From NCBI GenBank assembly GCA_028712075.1, contig JAQTQX010000006.1, forward strand, positions 1 to 64,000: a stretch of 64,000 nucleotides of DNA. The letters are read 5' to 3'. Both the position numbers and the translations under genes were made by a program. The DNA is from Desulfuromonadaceae bacterium (lineage in GTDB: Bacteria > Desulfobacterota > Desulfuromonadia > Geobacterales > Pseudopelobacteraceae). Positions 1 to 9,091 of the stretch are shown in pieces (within the stretch, counting starts at the first letter, position 1; every line of letters begins with the position of its first letter). The notes below the pieces were generated by a model, which saw nothing but the letters and a program-made list of their open reading frames with translations, was not told the DNA's origin and did not search any database.

Positions 1-123
1 CCGAAATACGTGAAATTTGTCGACAGCTACCCGATGACCGCGAGCGGCAAGATCCAGAAATTCAAAATGCGTGAAATGGCAATCAAGGAACTGCAGTTGG
101 AGGATGCCGGGCCAACTGCGTAG
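1..123 (+). CDS. C-terminal end of an AMP-dependent acyl-CoA synthetase (partial)
   Basis: Only the last 40 residues are in the window and the gene is open at the left edge. They contain [15 protein letters not shown], which matches the A10 core motif of acyl/aryl-CoA synthetases; the lysine in GKIQK is the one that closes over the adenylate in this superfamily. The enzyme would activate a carboxylic acid to its CoA thioester with ATP. The substrate cannot be told from this tail. The stop codon TAG is followed after 10 bases by the ATG of the methyltransferase, so the two are probably cotranscribed. Confidence 0.85.
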   Translation, partial: PKYVKFVDSYPMTASGKIQKFKMREMAIKELQLEDAGPTA

Positions 124-133
124 AGGGGGAGAC

Positions 134-949
134 ATGGCTGATGTCTACGCAACGATAGCAGACGCCGATTATGCCGTGCAGGAACGTCTGGCCGAGGTGC
201 TTGAGCGGCGCTCTGCCGATGTGCAGCAGCGTGAAATGCTCAGTGCGTATCTGGCCGATATCGATTTTTCCGATGCTCCGATCGTTCTTGATATCGGCTG
301 CGGAACCGGCTCGGTGAGCCGCGAACTTGCCCGGCGTCTCCCTGCCGGACGGGTAACCGGTATTGATCCCTCCCCGGTGTTTTTAACGGCAGCCCGCAGG
401 CACGGTGCTAAATATGCCAACCTCGAATTTATTGAGGGGGACGGGCGCACTCTTCCGTACGGAGATGAAAGCTTTGATGCAGCTTTCTTTCACACGACCC
501 TGAGTCACGTTCCCTGTCCTGAGTCCGCATTACAGGAGGCTTTTCGTGTGCTTCGCCCAGGTGGCACACTTGCGGTGTTTGACGGTAACTATACAACCAC
601 TACACTGGCTAATGGCGAGTTCGATCCGTTGCAGGCCTGCGCTGATGCTGCCATGGCGGCCCTCGTCCATGATCGCTGGCTGATCCAACGGCTGCCGGGG
701 CTGATCAGGGAAGCTGGCTTTACTATTGTCACACAGCGCAGTCATGGGATCGTCGAAGCGTGCGAGCCGGACTACATGTTTACCATTGCTGATCGGGGTG
801 CCGATGTGCTTGCGGCTGACGGCAGAATCGGCGTCGCACTGGCGCAGGCGCTCAAGGATGAGGCACGTCGCAGGGTGACTGCCGGTTGTTTTTTCGGCTC
901 CATCGCCTATGGCAGTCTGGTAGCGCGAAAGCAAGAATTCATGATATAG
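134..949 (+). CDS. class I SAM-dependent methyltransferase (UbiE/Methyltransf_11 type)
   Basis: The 271-residue protein has the class I motif I VLDIGCGTGSVSREL near residue 50, an acidic motif II (TGIDPS), and the FDAAFFHTTLSHV and RVLRPGGTLAVFD motifs typical of UbiE-like small-molecule methyltransferases. It is predicted to be cytoplasmic; the substrate is unknown. I chose the ATG at 134 because it has a purine-rich GAGGGGGA just upstream; an earlier in-frame ATG at 71 overlaps the acyl-CoA synthetase and has no ribosome binding site. It may form an operon with the upstream synthetase. Confidence 0.85.
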   Translation: MADVYATIADADYAVQERLAEVLERRSADVQQREMLSAYLADIDFSDAPIVLDIGCGTGSVSRELARRLPAGRVTGIDPSPVFLTAARRHGAKYANLEFIEGDGRTLPYGDESFDAAFFHTTLSHVPCPESALQEAFRVLRPGGTLAVFDGNYTTTTLANGEFDPLQACADAAMAALVHDRWLIQRLPGLIREAGFTIVTQRSHGIVEACEPDYMFTIADRGADVLAADGRIGVALAQALKDEARRRVTAGCFFGSIAYGSLVARKQEFMI

Positions 950-1092
950 CCCCCAATTTTTTCTTTCGGGATCTGTTTCACATCAGACTCCCTTACCAAT
1001 CCCAAAAAACATGGATGTAGCATCGGAATTCTGTTAAGAGAAATACAGCGCACGTTCTATGCGTACGCCACGAAAATTATGGAGCCAATTTC

Positions 1093-2139
1093 ATGTCAGA
1101 CAAAACTATCCGTCTCACCCAGACCGTCAAAGGAGCTGGGTGCGCGGCAAAACTTGCTCCCGGTGATCTTGACCGTGCACTGTGCGGGCTCGACTTGCCG
1201 GTGGATGAGAATCTTCTGGTCGGTCTTGACCGGGCTGATGATGCCGGAGTGTACCGGATCTCGGATGAGCTTGCACTGGTGCAGACGCTTGATTTCTTTC
1301 CGCCGATGGTTGACGATCCCTTCAGTTTTGGTCAGATTGCCGCCGCCAATGCCCTGAGCGATATCTACGCAATGGGTGGTACGCCGAAAACCGCCATGAA
1401 TATTGTCGCTTTTCCCGGAAAAACTATGGATATTTCGGTCCTGCGTGCCATTATAGAAGGGGGCTTGAATAAATTGCGCGAGGCCGGTGTGGTGCTTGTT
1501 GGCGGGCATACTATCGATGACAGTGAACTGAAATATGGGCTGTCGGTGACCGGTTACATTCACCCGGAGCGCATTTTGATCAAGAAAAATCTGCAGGTTG
1601 GCGACCGCCTGATTCTCACCAAACCGTTAGGAACGGGGATTGTCACCACTGCCATCAAGGCGGGGATTGCCGACCAGGAAGTGACCGGCCGGGTAACGCA
1701 GGCAATGGCGACATTGAACCGGGTGGCGGCTGAGACGCTGGAGGCTTTTGAGGTGCACGCCTGTACCGATATCACCGGGTTCGGTTTTCTCGGGCACTTG
1801 GCGGAAATGGTGGTCGATTCGGAATGTGGTGTGCGTATCTGGCCTGATCGGTTGCCTCTGTATCCGGAGGCCCTGGAATGGGCTGCCATGGGATTTATTC
1901 CGGCTGGAGCATATAACAACAGGAATTTCAGAGGAAAATTTGTTGATTTTTCCGCAACGGTTTCCCAGCCGGTTCAGGACCTGTTGTTTGATCCGCAGAC
2001 CTCGGGCGGTCTCCTGATTGCGGTTGCAGATGCCGAAGCGGATCGGCTTGTCGCTGCGCTCCAGGCGAACGGAATAGGGAGTGCTGCTATTGTCGGTGAG
2101 GTGGTTGCACAGCCGATTGAACGAATTATTGTTGAATAA
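1093..2139 (+). CDS. selD: selenide, water dikinase (selenophosphate synthetase)
   Basis: This 348-residue protein makes selenophosphate from selenide and ATP, the selenium donor for selenocysteine and 2-selenouridine. The N-terminal glycine-rich loop reads KGAGCAAKLAP; the catalytic position is a cysteine, while some SelD proteins carry selenocysteine there. GGHTIDDSELKYG and DITGFGFLGHL are characteristic of the family. Length is normal. It heads a selenium block: yedF and mnmH follow on the same strand. A repeat element of about 123 bases (2140-2262) begins directly after the stop codon and separates it from yedF. Confidence 0.97.
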   Translation: MSDKTIRLTQTVKGAGCAAKLAPGDLDRALCGLDLPVDENLLVGLDRADDAGVYRISDELALVQTLDFFPPMVDDPFSFGQIAAANALSDIYAMGGTPKTAMNIVAFPGKTMDISVLRAIIEGGLNKLREAGVVLVGGHTIDDSELKYGLSVTGYIHPERILIKKNLQVGDRLILTKPLGTGIVTTAIKAGIADQEVTGRVTQAMATLNRVAAETLEAFEVHACTDITGFGFLGHLAEMVVDSECGVRIWPDRLPLYPEALEWAAMGFIPAGAYNNRNFRGKFVDFSATVSQPVQDLLFDPQTSGGLLIAVADAEADRLVAALQANGIGSAAIVGEVVAQPIERIIVE

Positions 2140-2262
2140 TTCCGATTCCATATCAAAGCCCTCTCTTCGTTGGCTCGTCATCGGCTCCTCAGCGTACTAT
2201 CTGTACGCCACCGTCGCCGATTTCCTCGCCGCCTTGATATCATCTTTGATCTGGAATCGGAA
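2140..2262. repeat. intergenic inverted-repeat element, copy 1
   Basis: The element starts at the base after the selD stop. Its ends form an inverted repeat of 19 bases with one mismatch (2140-2158 against 2244-2262). Inside is a second dyad (ATCGGC at 2180-2185 with GCCGAT at 2216-2221) and a perfect GCGTAC/GTACGC hairpin (2192-2197, 2203-2208). The core from about 2173 to 2240 is clearly related to 41454-41526, including the shared CTCCTCARCGTACT and TCCTCGCCGCCT blocks. As RNA it would fold into a long nested hairpin between selD and yedF. Confidence 0.85.
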
Positions 2263-2291
2263 GAATATGAAAAGGTGGGGGATGAGGAAAA

Positions 2292-2903
2292 ATGGCATAC
2301 GAACTTGATTGTCGCGGCATGAATTGCCCGGCTCCGGTGCTGCGGGTGAGGGATGCTCTGGCGAAGGAAGCGCTGGATAATGTAATGGTATTGGTTGATA
2401 ATGACGCAGCCCGGCAAAATGTCAGTCGTTTTCTCGAACATCAGGGGTTTCGGGTTAATTGCGTGGCTGATGGTGATAATTTCCGGGTGGGGGGCACCAG
2501 AGACGGCACGGCTGTGTGTGACGTGATGACGGAGTTCCCTGCCGTAAAGGTAACCAGGCCGGACGGACGGAAAATCATGGTGTTAGTTACCTCCTCCACT
2601 ATGGGGCGTGGCGACGATGGTTTGGGTGAGATGCTGATGTTCAATTTTTTGAAAACTCTGAAGGAAATGGGACCGGATCTCTGGCGCGTTACCTTTGTCA
2701 ACAGCGGCGTCAGTTTCACTGCTGAAGGGTCCGAAGCGGTACCGATACTGCGGGAACTTGCCGACAGCGGGGTGAAGATTATGGCGTGCGGTGCCTGTCT
2801 GGTATATTTCCATATCCTTGACAAATTACAGGTCGGCGAGGTGACTAACATGTTAGAGATCGTGACCGGCATGAAAGGTGCCGACAGTGTGGTAACCATT
2901 TGA
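2292..2903 (+). CDS. yedF: selenium metabolism protein YedF
   Basis: The 203-residue protein has an N-terminal TusA/SirA-like domain with the conserved CPAPVLR motif in YELDCRGMNCPAPVLR, and a C-terminal DsrE-like half containing FVNSGVSFTAEGSE and MACGACLVYF. This two-domain layout is that of YedF, which occurs beside selD in many bacteria. A role in delivering or handling selenium is assumed from context; the chemistry is not established. Its stop is 16 bases upstream of mnmH. Confidence 0.92.
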   Translation: MAYELDCRGMNCPAPVLRVRDALAKEALDNVMVLVDNDAARQNVSRFLEHQGFRVNCVADGDNFRVGGTRDGTAVCDVMTEFPAVKVTRPDGRKIMVLVTSSTMGRGDDGLGEMLMFNFLKTLKEMGPDLWRVTFVNSGVSFTAEGSEAVPILRELADSGVKIMACGACLVYFHILDKLQVGEVTNMLEIVTGMKGADSVVTI

Positions 2904-2919
2904 GAAAGCCGGGAAAACG

Positions 2920-3981
2920 GTGATGCCGGAAAAAATCTTATTTACTCCCCATTTGATTGACACATACTGCCTGATTGATGTGCGGACGCCACTTGAGTAC
3001 GAGGAAGACCACATCCCCGGTGCGTACAATGTCCCGCTGCTGAACAACGAAGAACGGGTCGAAGTGGGGACCATCTATAAACAGGTTGGGCCGACTGAAG
3101 CGCGCCGGAGGGGGCTTGAGCTGACCTGCTCCCGCTTTTACGGGATGGTTGAGCAGATTATTTCCCTGTCAGCCGGAAAGCCGATCGTCGTGTACTGCTG
3201 GCGAGGCGGTTTGCGTAGTTACTCTGTTGCTATGCTGGTGGAAACATGCGGTACAGAAGCCAGGCAGCTTTCCGGCGGGTACAAGGCTTTTCGAGCCCAG
3301 GTGAGTGACTATTTTGACCGGTGCGATTTCCCTGCCCCTCTTATTGTCATGCACGGCATGACCGGCACCGGCAAGACAACGTTCATCAACGGCCTGAACA
3401 GCTTACAGTGGGCAACTATTGATCTTGAAGGAATTGCCTGTCATCGCGGTTCCGCTTTTGGTGCTCTCGGACTGGAGCAGAACGTTTCTCAGAAACAGTT
3501 TGAAACGTTGCTGTGGGATGCCTTTCGGCGATTGCAGCCTGATCGCCCCATTGTGCTGGAAGGTGAAAGTCAGCGAATCGGCAGATACTCACTGCCGGGA
3601 AGTCTGTACGAAAAAATGGCGGGAAGCTGCAAAATCTGGTGTCACGCAGCTATTGAAACCAGAATTGAAAGACTTTCGGCTGAATATGCCCGCTTGGAGT
3701 ACCAGCCGGCAATGCTGGAGGCGCTTGATAGGATCAGGAAAAAACTGGGGGGCACGCGCTATACTGACCTGAAAAACAGCATTGAAAGCTGGGATGTGGC
3801 TGAGATTGCCCGGAGTCTGATCGTAGAGTATTACGACAGGATGTACTACAAACAGCGTTCGTGGAGAGCCGAACTGGAATTGGAACTAGAAGATTTTACC
3901 CGGGCAGAAGCTGAATTGGAGCGATTCTGGCGGGAGTATACACATGATGCCGGGGGCACTGACGGCTCCCCGGCATCATGA
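2920..3981 (+). CDS. mnmH: tRNA 2-selenouridine synthase
   Basis: The 353-residue enzyme (SelU/YbbB) replaces sulfur with selenium in 2-thiouridine at the wobble position of certain tRNAs, using selenophosphate from SelD. It has an N-terminal rhodanese domain with active-site cysteine in VVYCWRGGLRS and a C-terminal P-loop domain (HGMTGTGKTTFIN). Length is usual for the family. Translation can start at GTG 2920 or the adjacent ATG 2923. It completes the selD-yedF-mnmH block. Confidence 0.95.
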   Translation: MMPEKILFTPHLIDTYCLIDVRTPLEYEEDHIPGAYNVPLLNNEERVEVGTIYKQVGPTEARRRGLELTCSRFYGMVEQIISLSAGKPIVVYCWRGGLRSYSVAMLVETCGTEARQLSGGYKAFRAQVSDYFDRCDFPAPLIVMHGMTGTGKTTFINGLNSLQWATIDLEGIACHRGSAFGALGLEQNVSQKQFETLLWDAFRRLQPDRPIVLEGESQRIGRYSLPGSLYEKMAGSCKIWCHAAIETRIERLSAEYARLEYQPAMLEALDRIRKKLGGTRYTDLKNSIESWDVAEIARSLIVEYYDRMYYKQRSWRAELELELEDFTRAEAELERFWREYTHDAGGTDGSPAS

Positions 3982-3990
3982 AGAACTGTA

Positions 3991-4398
3991 TCAATGTGCG
4001 AATGACTGACGGTACTTGTTAATCTCCCTGATCAGTTCTGTTCTGTCAAAATAGATTTCGTTCCGTTTGATCTTTCCCTCATCATTAAACTGCAGGAAAC
4101 AGAGTCCGACACACTCCACAATCTTGTCACCTACCGGAATGCGCGCTTCAAGTTTATTCATAAAACCCTCTTCAAGCGGTATCGGCTCCACCTGCGTCCA
4201 GACCCAGGTCGGGTTGTGACTGAGTACATTGGTAAAATAGGTGAATAACGCATCTTTCCCCTTAATGCCGGCAGGGCGCCCCGGATCGAGAAAAAAAGCG
4301 TCATCGGCGTAAAACGCAATCAATTCTTCCGGCCTGTTACCGGTCCATTTCGGCAGCCATCGGTTGGTAAAATCCCGTGCTTCATCTCTGCTCATCAT
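3991..4398 (-). CDS. SnoaL/NTF2-like fold protein
   Basis: The 135-residue protein has the cone-shaped NTF2/SnoaL pattern: an N-terminal helix with FTNRWLPKWTGNRPEELIAFYADD, an FFLDPG strand and a KGKDALFTYF helix. Members include small hydrolases, isomerases and proteins with no known activity, so no reaction is assigned. The ATG at 4398 has AGAGGAG nine bases upstream; a further in-frame ATG at 4419 lies ahead of that site and is less likely. It is the only minus-strand gene in the metabolic region and is divergent from the DUF6125-like gene. It is convergent with mnmH, nine bases away. Confidence 0.75.
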   Translation of the reverse strand: MMSRDEARDFTNRWLPKWTGNRPEELIAFYADDAFFLDPGRPAGIKGKDALFTYFTNVLSHNPTWVWTQVEPIPLEEGFMNKLEARIPVGDKIVECVGLCFLQFNDEGKIKRNEIYFDRTELIREINKYRQSFAH

Positions 4399-4719
4399 GT
4401 CTGACACTCCTCTAACCATATATGGATTTTTTTGCGGAATCTGTGCCCGTTTGTCGGCAAAGAGTAGCGATAGAACAGCATAATTTCAAGCAGATTCTGT
4501 TCAATAACAATGACCCTGGATTTTAATCCATTTAAATGGTCATTTATGGCCATATGCTTTCACTCGTCCTATCTGTAGTCATTTCCACACGAGTATCAAA
4601 AAAATATATAACCATGTATTATTAGTGCTTGACTCGAACGTAAACGGAATATTATAGTGCCACAAAATAGAGGTTGCCGAAATATTGTTCTATCGAAATT
4701 GCGGAAGGAGAATCTGATA
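4399..4719. other. divergent intergenic region between SnoaL-like gene and DUF6125-like gene
   Basis: No coding potential is visible. The stretch is AT-rich and holds a perfect 12-base palindrome CCATTTAAATGG at 4528-4539 lying inside a wider TGACC/GGTCA inverted repeat (4511-4515 and 4538-4542). The rightward promoter with the shared dyad lies at 4629-4658. Confidence 0.6.
4629..4658 (+). promoter_or_regulatory. sigma-70-like promoter with shared TTGAC dyad (icmF operon)
   Basis: TTGACT (4629-4634) and TATAGT (4653-4658) are separated by 18 bases. The -35 box begins the dyad-like string TTGACTCGAACGTAAA, which recurs ahead of the thiolase operon and the etfD gene. The site is 62 bases upstream of the chosen start of the DUF6125-like gene. 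Confidence 0.65.
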
Positions 4720-5265
4720 ATGTCGAGTGCCGAACGAGCCGGGGATGAAGGGATCACTCTTCTCTATAATCTGAGTAAAGAAGAGCTGGTAAAGATAATT
4801 GTTGATGATGCCAAAAACTGGCTGGCACATGATGGAGTCTGGTTTCAGGCTATTGAAAAACAATATGGCATGGACGTCGCTGTTGATATTGACAGAGAGG
4901 CATGGCGGGGATTTACGGTTATTGAAGCCCGCCGGATCATGGACCGTCTCGGTATGAAACCGGGTGGTGGAATTCAAAATCTTGTTGAGTGTTTGAAACA
5001 TCGTTTTTATGCTCGGCTCAATCTGCAGGATGTTATTGAGCAGAGTGACACCCGTATTGTGTTTCGCATGCTGGACTGCCGAGTACAATCCGCCCGCAAG
5101 CGTAAAGGTTTGGCCGACCACCCTTGCAAATCGGTCGGCATTGTTGAATACAGTGAATTTGCCAGGGCTATAGATCCGCGCATAGCAACACGCTGCATCG
5201 CCTGCCCGCCGGATCCTCATCCGGACGAATATTGGTGTGCCTGGGAATTTACACTGCAGCAATAA
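4720..5265 (+). CDS. DUF6125-like cysteine-rich protein upstream of icmF
   Basis: The 181-residue protein resembles a family I recall as DUF6125, often near acyl-CoA genes in Geobacter relatives. Its function is unknown. Visible are KNWLAHDGVWFQAIE near the N-terminus and a cysteine-rich C-terminal half: LDCRVQSARKRKGL, HPCKSVGIVEYS, TRCIACPPDPHPDE and WCAWEF. The spaced cysteines suggest a metal or Fe-S site, which is inference. GAAGGAG precedes the ATG at 4720; an earlier in-frame GTG at 4657 would lie inside the promoter. It ends 27 bases before icmF, so the pair is probably cotranscribed. Confidence 0.8.
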   Translation: MSSAERAGDEGITLLYNLSKEELVKIIVDDAKNWLAHDGVWFQAIEKQYGMDVAVDIDREAWRGFTVIEARRIMDRLGMKPGGGIQNLVECLKHRFYARLNLQDVIEQSDTRIVFRMLDCRVQSARKRKGLADHPCKSVGIVEYSEFARAIDPRIATRCIACPPDPHPDEYWCAWEFTLQQ

Positions 5266-5292
5266 CATACTACCCGTTTGTTGGAGGACATC

Positions 5293-8200
5293 ATGATCCC
5301 AGCAGCATCCGAAATGTGCAAAACCACTCATAAAGTCAGGGTTGTCACTGCAACCAGTCTCTTTGACGGCCATGATGCCACAATCAACGTCATTCGCCGC
5401 ATTCTGCAGGCGTCCGGTGCCGAGGTTATTCACCTGGGGCATAACCGCTCGGTCGAAGAGATCGTCACCGCGGCAATCCAGGAAGATGCCCAGGGAATAG
5501 CGGTCAGCTGTTATCAGGGCGGCCACGTCGAGTTTTTCAAGTATATCATCGATCTGCTGCGTGAACGGGGCGAAGGGCATATCAAGGTGTATGGCGGTGG
5601 CGGCGGCGTAATTGTGCCGGAAGAGATCGCCGAGATTGAGGGTTACGGTGTCCGCAAGATATTTTCTCCTGAAGATGGCCGCAGGATGGGGTTGCAGGGG
5701 ATGATAAACCTGATGCTTCAGGAATGTGATTTTGCAGTCGAGCGCGACATTGCCGCAGAGACATCGCTGCTTGTGAAGCGGGATATCAGGGCGGTAAACA
5801 CACTGATAACGTTGGCCGAGCAGGCGGTATTTGATCATGATTCCGGGTATGCTGCATTGCGCGGGTCGATCAAGGAAATGGCGAAGGATGTGCCTGTCGT
5901 CGGGATTACCGGAACAGGCGGAGCGGGCAAGAGTTCAATTACCGACGAGCTGGTGCTTCGCTTTTCCCGGGATTTCCCGGATAAAAGCGTTGCCATTCTT
6001 GCGGTCGATCCTTCTCGTCAGCGCACCGGCGGTGCGCTGCTTGGGGATCGGATCAGGATGAATTCGATCAATTCAAACCGTATTTATATGCGTTCGCTGG
6101 CGACACGTGACTCACAGACCGAACTTTCTGAAGCGCTTCAGGATGCAATTGATGTGGTGCGGGCAGCCGGCTTCGATCTGGTGTTTGTCGAAACCAGCGG
6201 AATTGGTCAGGGAAATGCCGGTGTAGTGGGAATCTGTGACGTTTCTCTCTATGTCATGACTTCCGAATTCGGTGCGCCGACCCAGCTGGAAAAAATCGAT
6301 ATGCTTGATTTTGCTGATGTGGTTGCCATTAATAAATTCGAGCGCAAGGGTGCTGAAGATGCCTTGCGCAACGTGCGTAAGCAGTACCGCCGCAACCGGA
6401 ATCTTTTTGACGTTGCTGATGAAGCGCTGCCGGTATTCGGCACTATTGCATCCCAGTTCAACGACCCCGGAACCAATGTTCTGTATCGTGCACTGCTCGA
6501 TGTCGTTAACAATAAAAAGGGAACAACCTGGTCTTCATCATTGCCGATTACCGAAAAGGAGAGTCTGAAAAAGTATATTATTCCGACAGACCGGGTTCAT
6601 TATCTCGGTGAAATTGTGCAGGTGGTGCGCGGATATCGCAGGCAGGTGAAGGAACAGGTCGGCGTTGCCAGGCGACTCTTCCAGTTGAACGGTGCCAGAG
6701 AAGTGGTTGGAGAATCTGCCGCAACGGCTGAACTTGACAAGCAACTGGCAATTTTTGATTGCAGACTGCATGAGGAACCAAAGCGGATTCTCAAGGAGTG
6801 GCCGGAACTGAAGGCTACCTATCGTCGTGATGAACTGATTACCAGAGTCAGGGACAAGGAGATCAGAAGTGACCTCTATACGACAACACTCTCAGGTACC
6901 CGCATTCCCAAGGTCTGTCTGCCTGATTTTGCTGATTGGGGCGAAATTCTGCGCTGGTGCATGTTTGAGAACGCTCCCGGCTATTTTCCTTTTACTGCCG
7001 GAGTTTTTCCGTTTAAAAGGGCTGAAGAGGATCCGAAGCGCCAGTTTGCCGGTGAAGGGACGCCGGAGCGCACCAACCGCCGCTTTCACTATCTCTGCAA
7101 GGATGATGACGCCAAGCGCCTCTCTACAGCATTTGACAGTGTAACCCTCTACGGTGAGGATCCGGATTATCCGCCTGACATCTACGGTAAGGTTGGCGAG
7201 AGCGGTGTGTCCATCTGCACAGTCAAGGATATGCAGAAACTGTTCGCCGGTTTCGACCTCTGCGCGCCCAATACCAGCGTGTCGATCACCATCAACGGCC
7301 CTGCGCCAATGATGCTGGCATTTTTCTTCAATGCCGCCATCGAACAACAGGTCGACGTTTTTCGGCAGAAGAACGGACACGAACCTTCGGATGCCGAGTA
7401 TCAGGAACTTCGCATCTGCACTCTGCAGACAGTGCGCGGCACCGTCCAGGCCGATATTCTCAAGGAGGATCAGGGGCAGAATACCTGCATCTTCTCCACT
7501 GAGTTCGCCCTGAAGATGATGGGAGACATGCAGCAGTATTTCATCGACCAGAAGGTGCGCAATTACTATTCTGTCTCGATCAGCGGCTATCATATTGCCG
7601 AGGCGGGTGCCAACCCGATCAGCCAGCTCGCGTTCACCCTCTCCAACGGTTTCACCTTTGTTGAATATTACTTGTCGCGCGGCATGCATATCGATGACTT
7701 TGCCGCCAATCTCTCCTACTTCTTCTCCAATGGCCTAGATCCCGAATACACGGTAATCGGTCGTGTCGCACGCCGCATCTGGGCGGTGTCCATGCGCGAG
7801 AAGTATGGCGCCAACGACCGAAGTCAGAAGCTCAAGTACCATATCCAGACGTCGGGACGTTCGCTACATGCCCAGGAGATGGATTTCAATGACATCCGGA
7901 CCACCCTGCAGGCATTGATGGCGATTTACGACAACTGCAACTCACTGCACACCAATGCCTACAACGAGGCGGTTACTACGCCGACAGAGGAGTCGGTTCG
8001 GCGGGCGATGGCGATTCAGATGATTATCACCAAAGAGTTCGGTCTGGCCAAAAACGAAAATTCGCTGCAGGGTTCTTTCATAATCGAGGAGTTGACCGAC
8101 CTTGTGGAAGAGGCGGTCATGGCAGAATTCGAGCGGATTGACTCACGCGGTGGTGTGCTCGGTGCTATGGAGACCCAGTACCAGCGCTCCCGGATTCAGG

Positions 8201-8541
8201 ATGAATCGATGCTTTACGAGCATAAAAAGCATAACGGCGAGCTGCCGATTGTCGGGGTCAATACTTTCCTCAATCCCCGCGCAGATGAAGAAGGATTCAA
8301 TGTACCGGGTGAGCTGGCCCGTGCAACCAAAGAGGAGAAGGAGCAGCAGATCAATAACCTGCGAGCCTTTCAGGAAGACAACAAGGATAACGCACCGGCT
8401 GCGCTAAAACGGTTGCAGGAGACCGCCATTGCCGGTGGTAATATTTTTGCCGAGTTGATGGAAACGGTCAAAGTGGCATCGCTGGGGCAAATTTCCCATG
8501 CGTTGTATGAGGTTGGCGGTAAATACAGAAGAAACATGTAG
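5293..8541 (+). CDS. icmF: fused isobutyryl-CoA mutase with G-protein chaperone (IcmF)
   Basis: IcmF interconverts isobutyryl-CoA and butyryl-CoA using adenosylcobalamin. The 1082-residue protein has all parts of the fusion in order: a B12-binding domain with [13 protein letters not shown] (residues about 22-34, carrying the cobalt-ligating histidine), a MeaB-like GTPase with P-loop [12 protein letters not shown] (about 203-214), and the mutase TIM barrel ([12 protein letters not shown], then [21 protein letters not shown] near 860-880). Length matches characterised IcmF. I use ATG 5293, preceded by TTGGAGGAC, rather than TTG 5278. The related pivalyl-CoA mutase fusion cannot be excluded from sequence. 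Butyryl-CoA oxidation genes follow, which fits the isobutyrate assignment. Confidence 0.93.
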   Translation: MIPAASEMCKTTHKVRVVTATSLFDGHDATINVIRRILQASGAEVIHLGHNRSVEEIVTAAIQEDAQGIAVSCYQGGHVEFFKYIIDLLRERGEGHIKVYGGGGGVIVPEEIAEIEGYGVRKIFSPEDGRRMGLQGMINLMLQECDFAVERDIAAETSLLVKRDIRAVNTLITLAEQAVFDHDSGYAALRGSIKEMAKDVPVVGITGTGGAGKSSITDELVLRFSRDFPDKSVAILAVDPSRQRTGGALLGDRIRMNSINSNRIYMRSLATRDSQTELSEALQDAIDVVRAAGFDLVFVETSGIGQGNAGVVGICDVSLYVMTSEFGAPTQLEKIDMLDFADVVAINKFERKGAEDALRNVRKQYRRNRNLFDVADEALPVFGTIASQFNDPGTNVLYRALLDVVNNKKGTTWSSSLPITEKESLKKYIIPTDRVHYLGEIVQVVRGYRRQVKEQVGVARRLFQLNGAREVVGESAATAELDKQLAIFDCRLHEEPKRILKEWPELKATYRRDELITRVRDKEIRSDLYTTTLSGTRIPKVCLPDFADWGEILRWCMFENAPGYFPFTAGVFPFKRAEEDPKRQFAGEGTPERTNRRFHYLCKDDDAKRLSTAFDSVTLYGEDPDYPPDIYGKVGESGVSICTVKDMQKLFAGFDLCAPNTSVSITINGPAPMMLAFFFNAAIEQQVDVFRQKNGHEPSDAEYQELRICTLQTVRGTVQADILKEDQGQNTCIFSTEFALKMMGDMQQYFIDQKVRNYYSVSISGYHIAEAGANPISQLAFTLSNGFTFVEYYLSRGMHIDDFAANLSYFFSNGLDPEYTVIGRVARRIWAVSMREKYGANDRSQKLKYHIQTSGRSLHAQEMDFNDIRTTLQALMAIYDNCNSLHTNAYNEAVTTPTEESVRRAMAIQMIITKEFGLAKNENSLQGSFIIEELTDLVEEAVMAEFERIDSRGGVLGAMETQYQRSRIQDESMLYEHKKHNGELPIVGVNTFLNPRADEEGFNVPGELARATKEEKEQQINNLRAFQEDNKDNAPAALKRLQETAIAGGNIFAELMETVKVASLGQISHALYEVGGKYRRNM

Positions 8542-8550
8542 GGGCGGATA

Positions 8551-9078
8551 ATGGATATTTTTCAGGTTTTTCGTGATCGGCGCAGCATTCGCAAATACAA
8601 GGACATTCCGGTAGAGCGGGAAAAGATTGAACAGGTTCTCGATGCGGCGCGTCTGGCGCCCTCCTGGAAAAATCTGCAGTGCTGGCGTTTTCTTGTGCTG
8701 ACTGAAGCCGGGAAGCGGGCTAAGGTGCGTGACGCCTTTCCCGAAGATAATCCTGGCACGAAAGCAATTGCCACCGCTCCGGTGGTAATAGTTGTCTGCG
8801 GCAACCCTGCCGAGTCGGATGTGGAAAATGGCATCGACTATTTTGTGGCAGATGTTGCTATTGCCTTTGAGCATCTCTGCCTGGCTGCACATGCCCTTGG
8901 GTTGGGCACCTGCTGGATGGGGTGGTATGACGAGGTGCGAATCAAACAGGCGCTTGGTATTCCGGATTACATCCGTATTGTCGGCATCACACCGCTCGGC
9001 TACCCGGACCAGGAACCGAAACCCCGTCCACGAAAGAGTTTGTCAGAAATCGCCTATTTTGATCAATGGCCCACTTAG
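8551..9078 (+). CDS. nitroreductase family protein
   Basis: The 175-residue FMN-dependent oxidoreductase has the family N-terminus FRDRRSIRKYKDIPVE, the APSWKNLQCWRF segment and the C-terminal GLGTCWMGW and GYPDQEPKPRPRKSL motifs. It starts nine bases after icmF and reads on to the M24 gene. The natural electron acceptor is unknown; its place between acyl-CoA enzymes may mean a flavin reductase role, which is inference. It is slightly short, as in the small ferredoxin-less nitroreductase subgroup. Confidence 0.88.
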   Translation: MDIFQVFRDRRSIRKYKDIPVEREKIEQVLDAARLAPSWKNLQCWRFLVLTEAGKRAKVRDAFPEDNPGTKAIATAPVVIVVCGNPAESDVENGIDYFVADVAIAFEHLCLAAHALGLGTCWMGWYDEVRIKQALGIPDYIRIVGITPLGYPDQEPKPRPRKSLSEIAYFDQWPT

Positions 9079-9091
9079 AGGAGAAATACTC

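Noticed and set aside
1093-1150. Selenocysteine in SelD
   Set aside because: The catalytic position is encoded as TGC cysteine (GAGCAAKL); no TGA is involved.
4690-5838. 382-codon minus-strand open frame over the DUF6125-like and icmF genes
   Set aside because: It overlaps two well-supported genes and has no recognisable domain.
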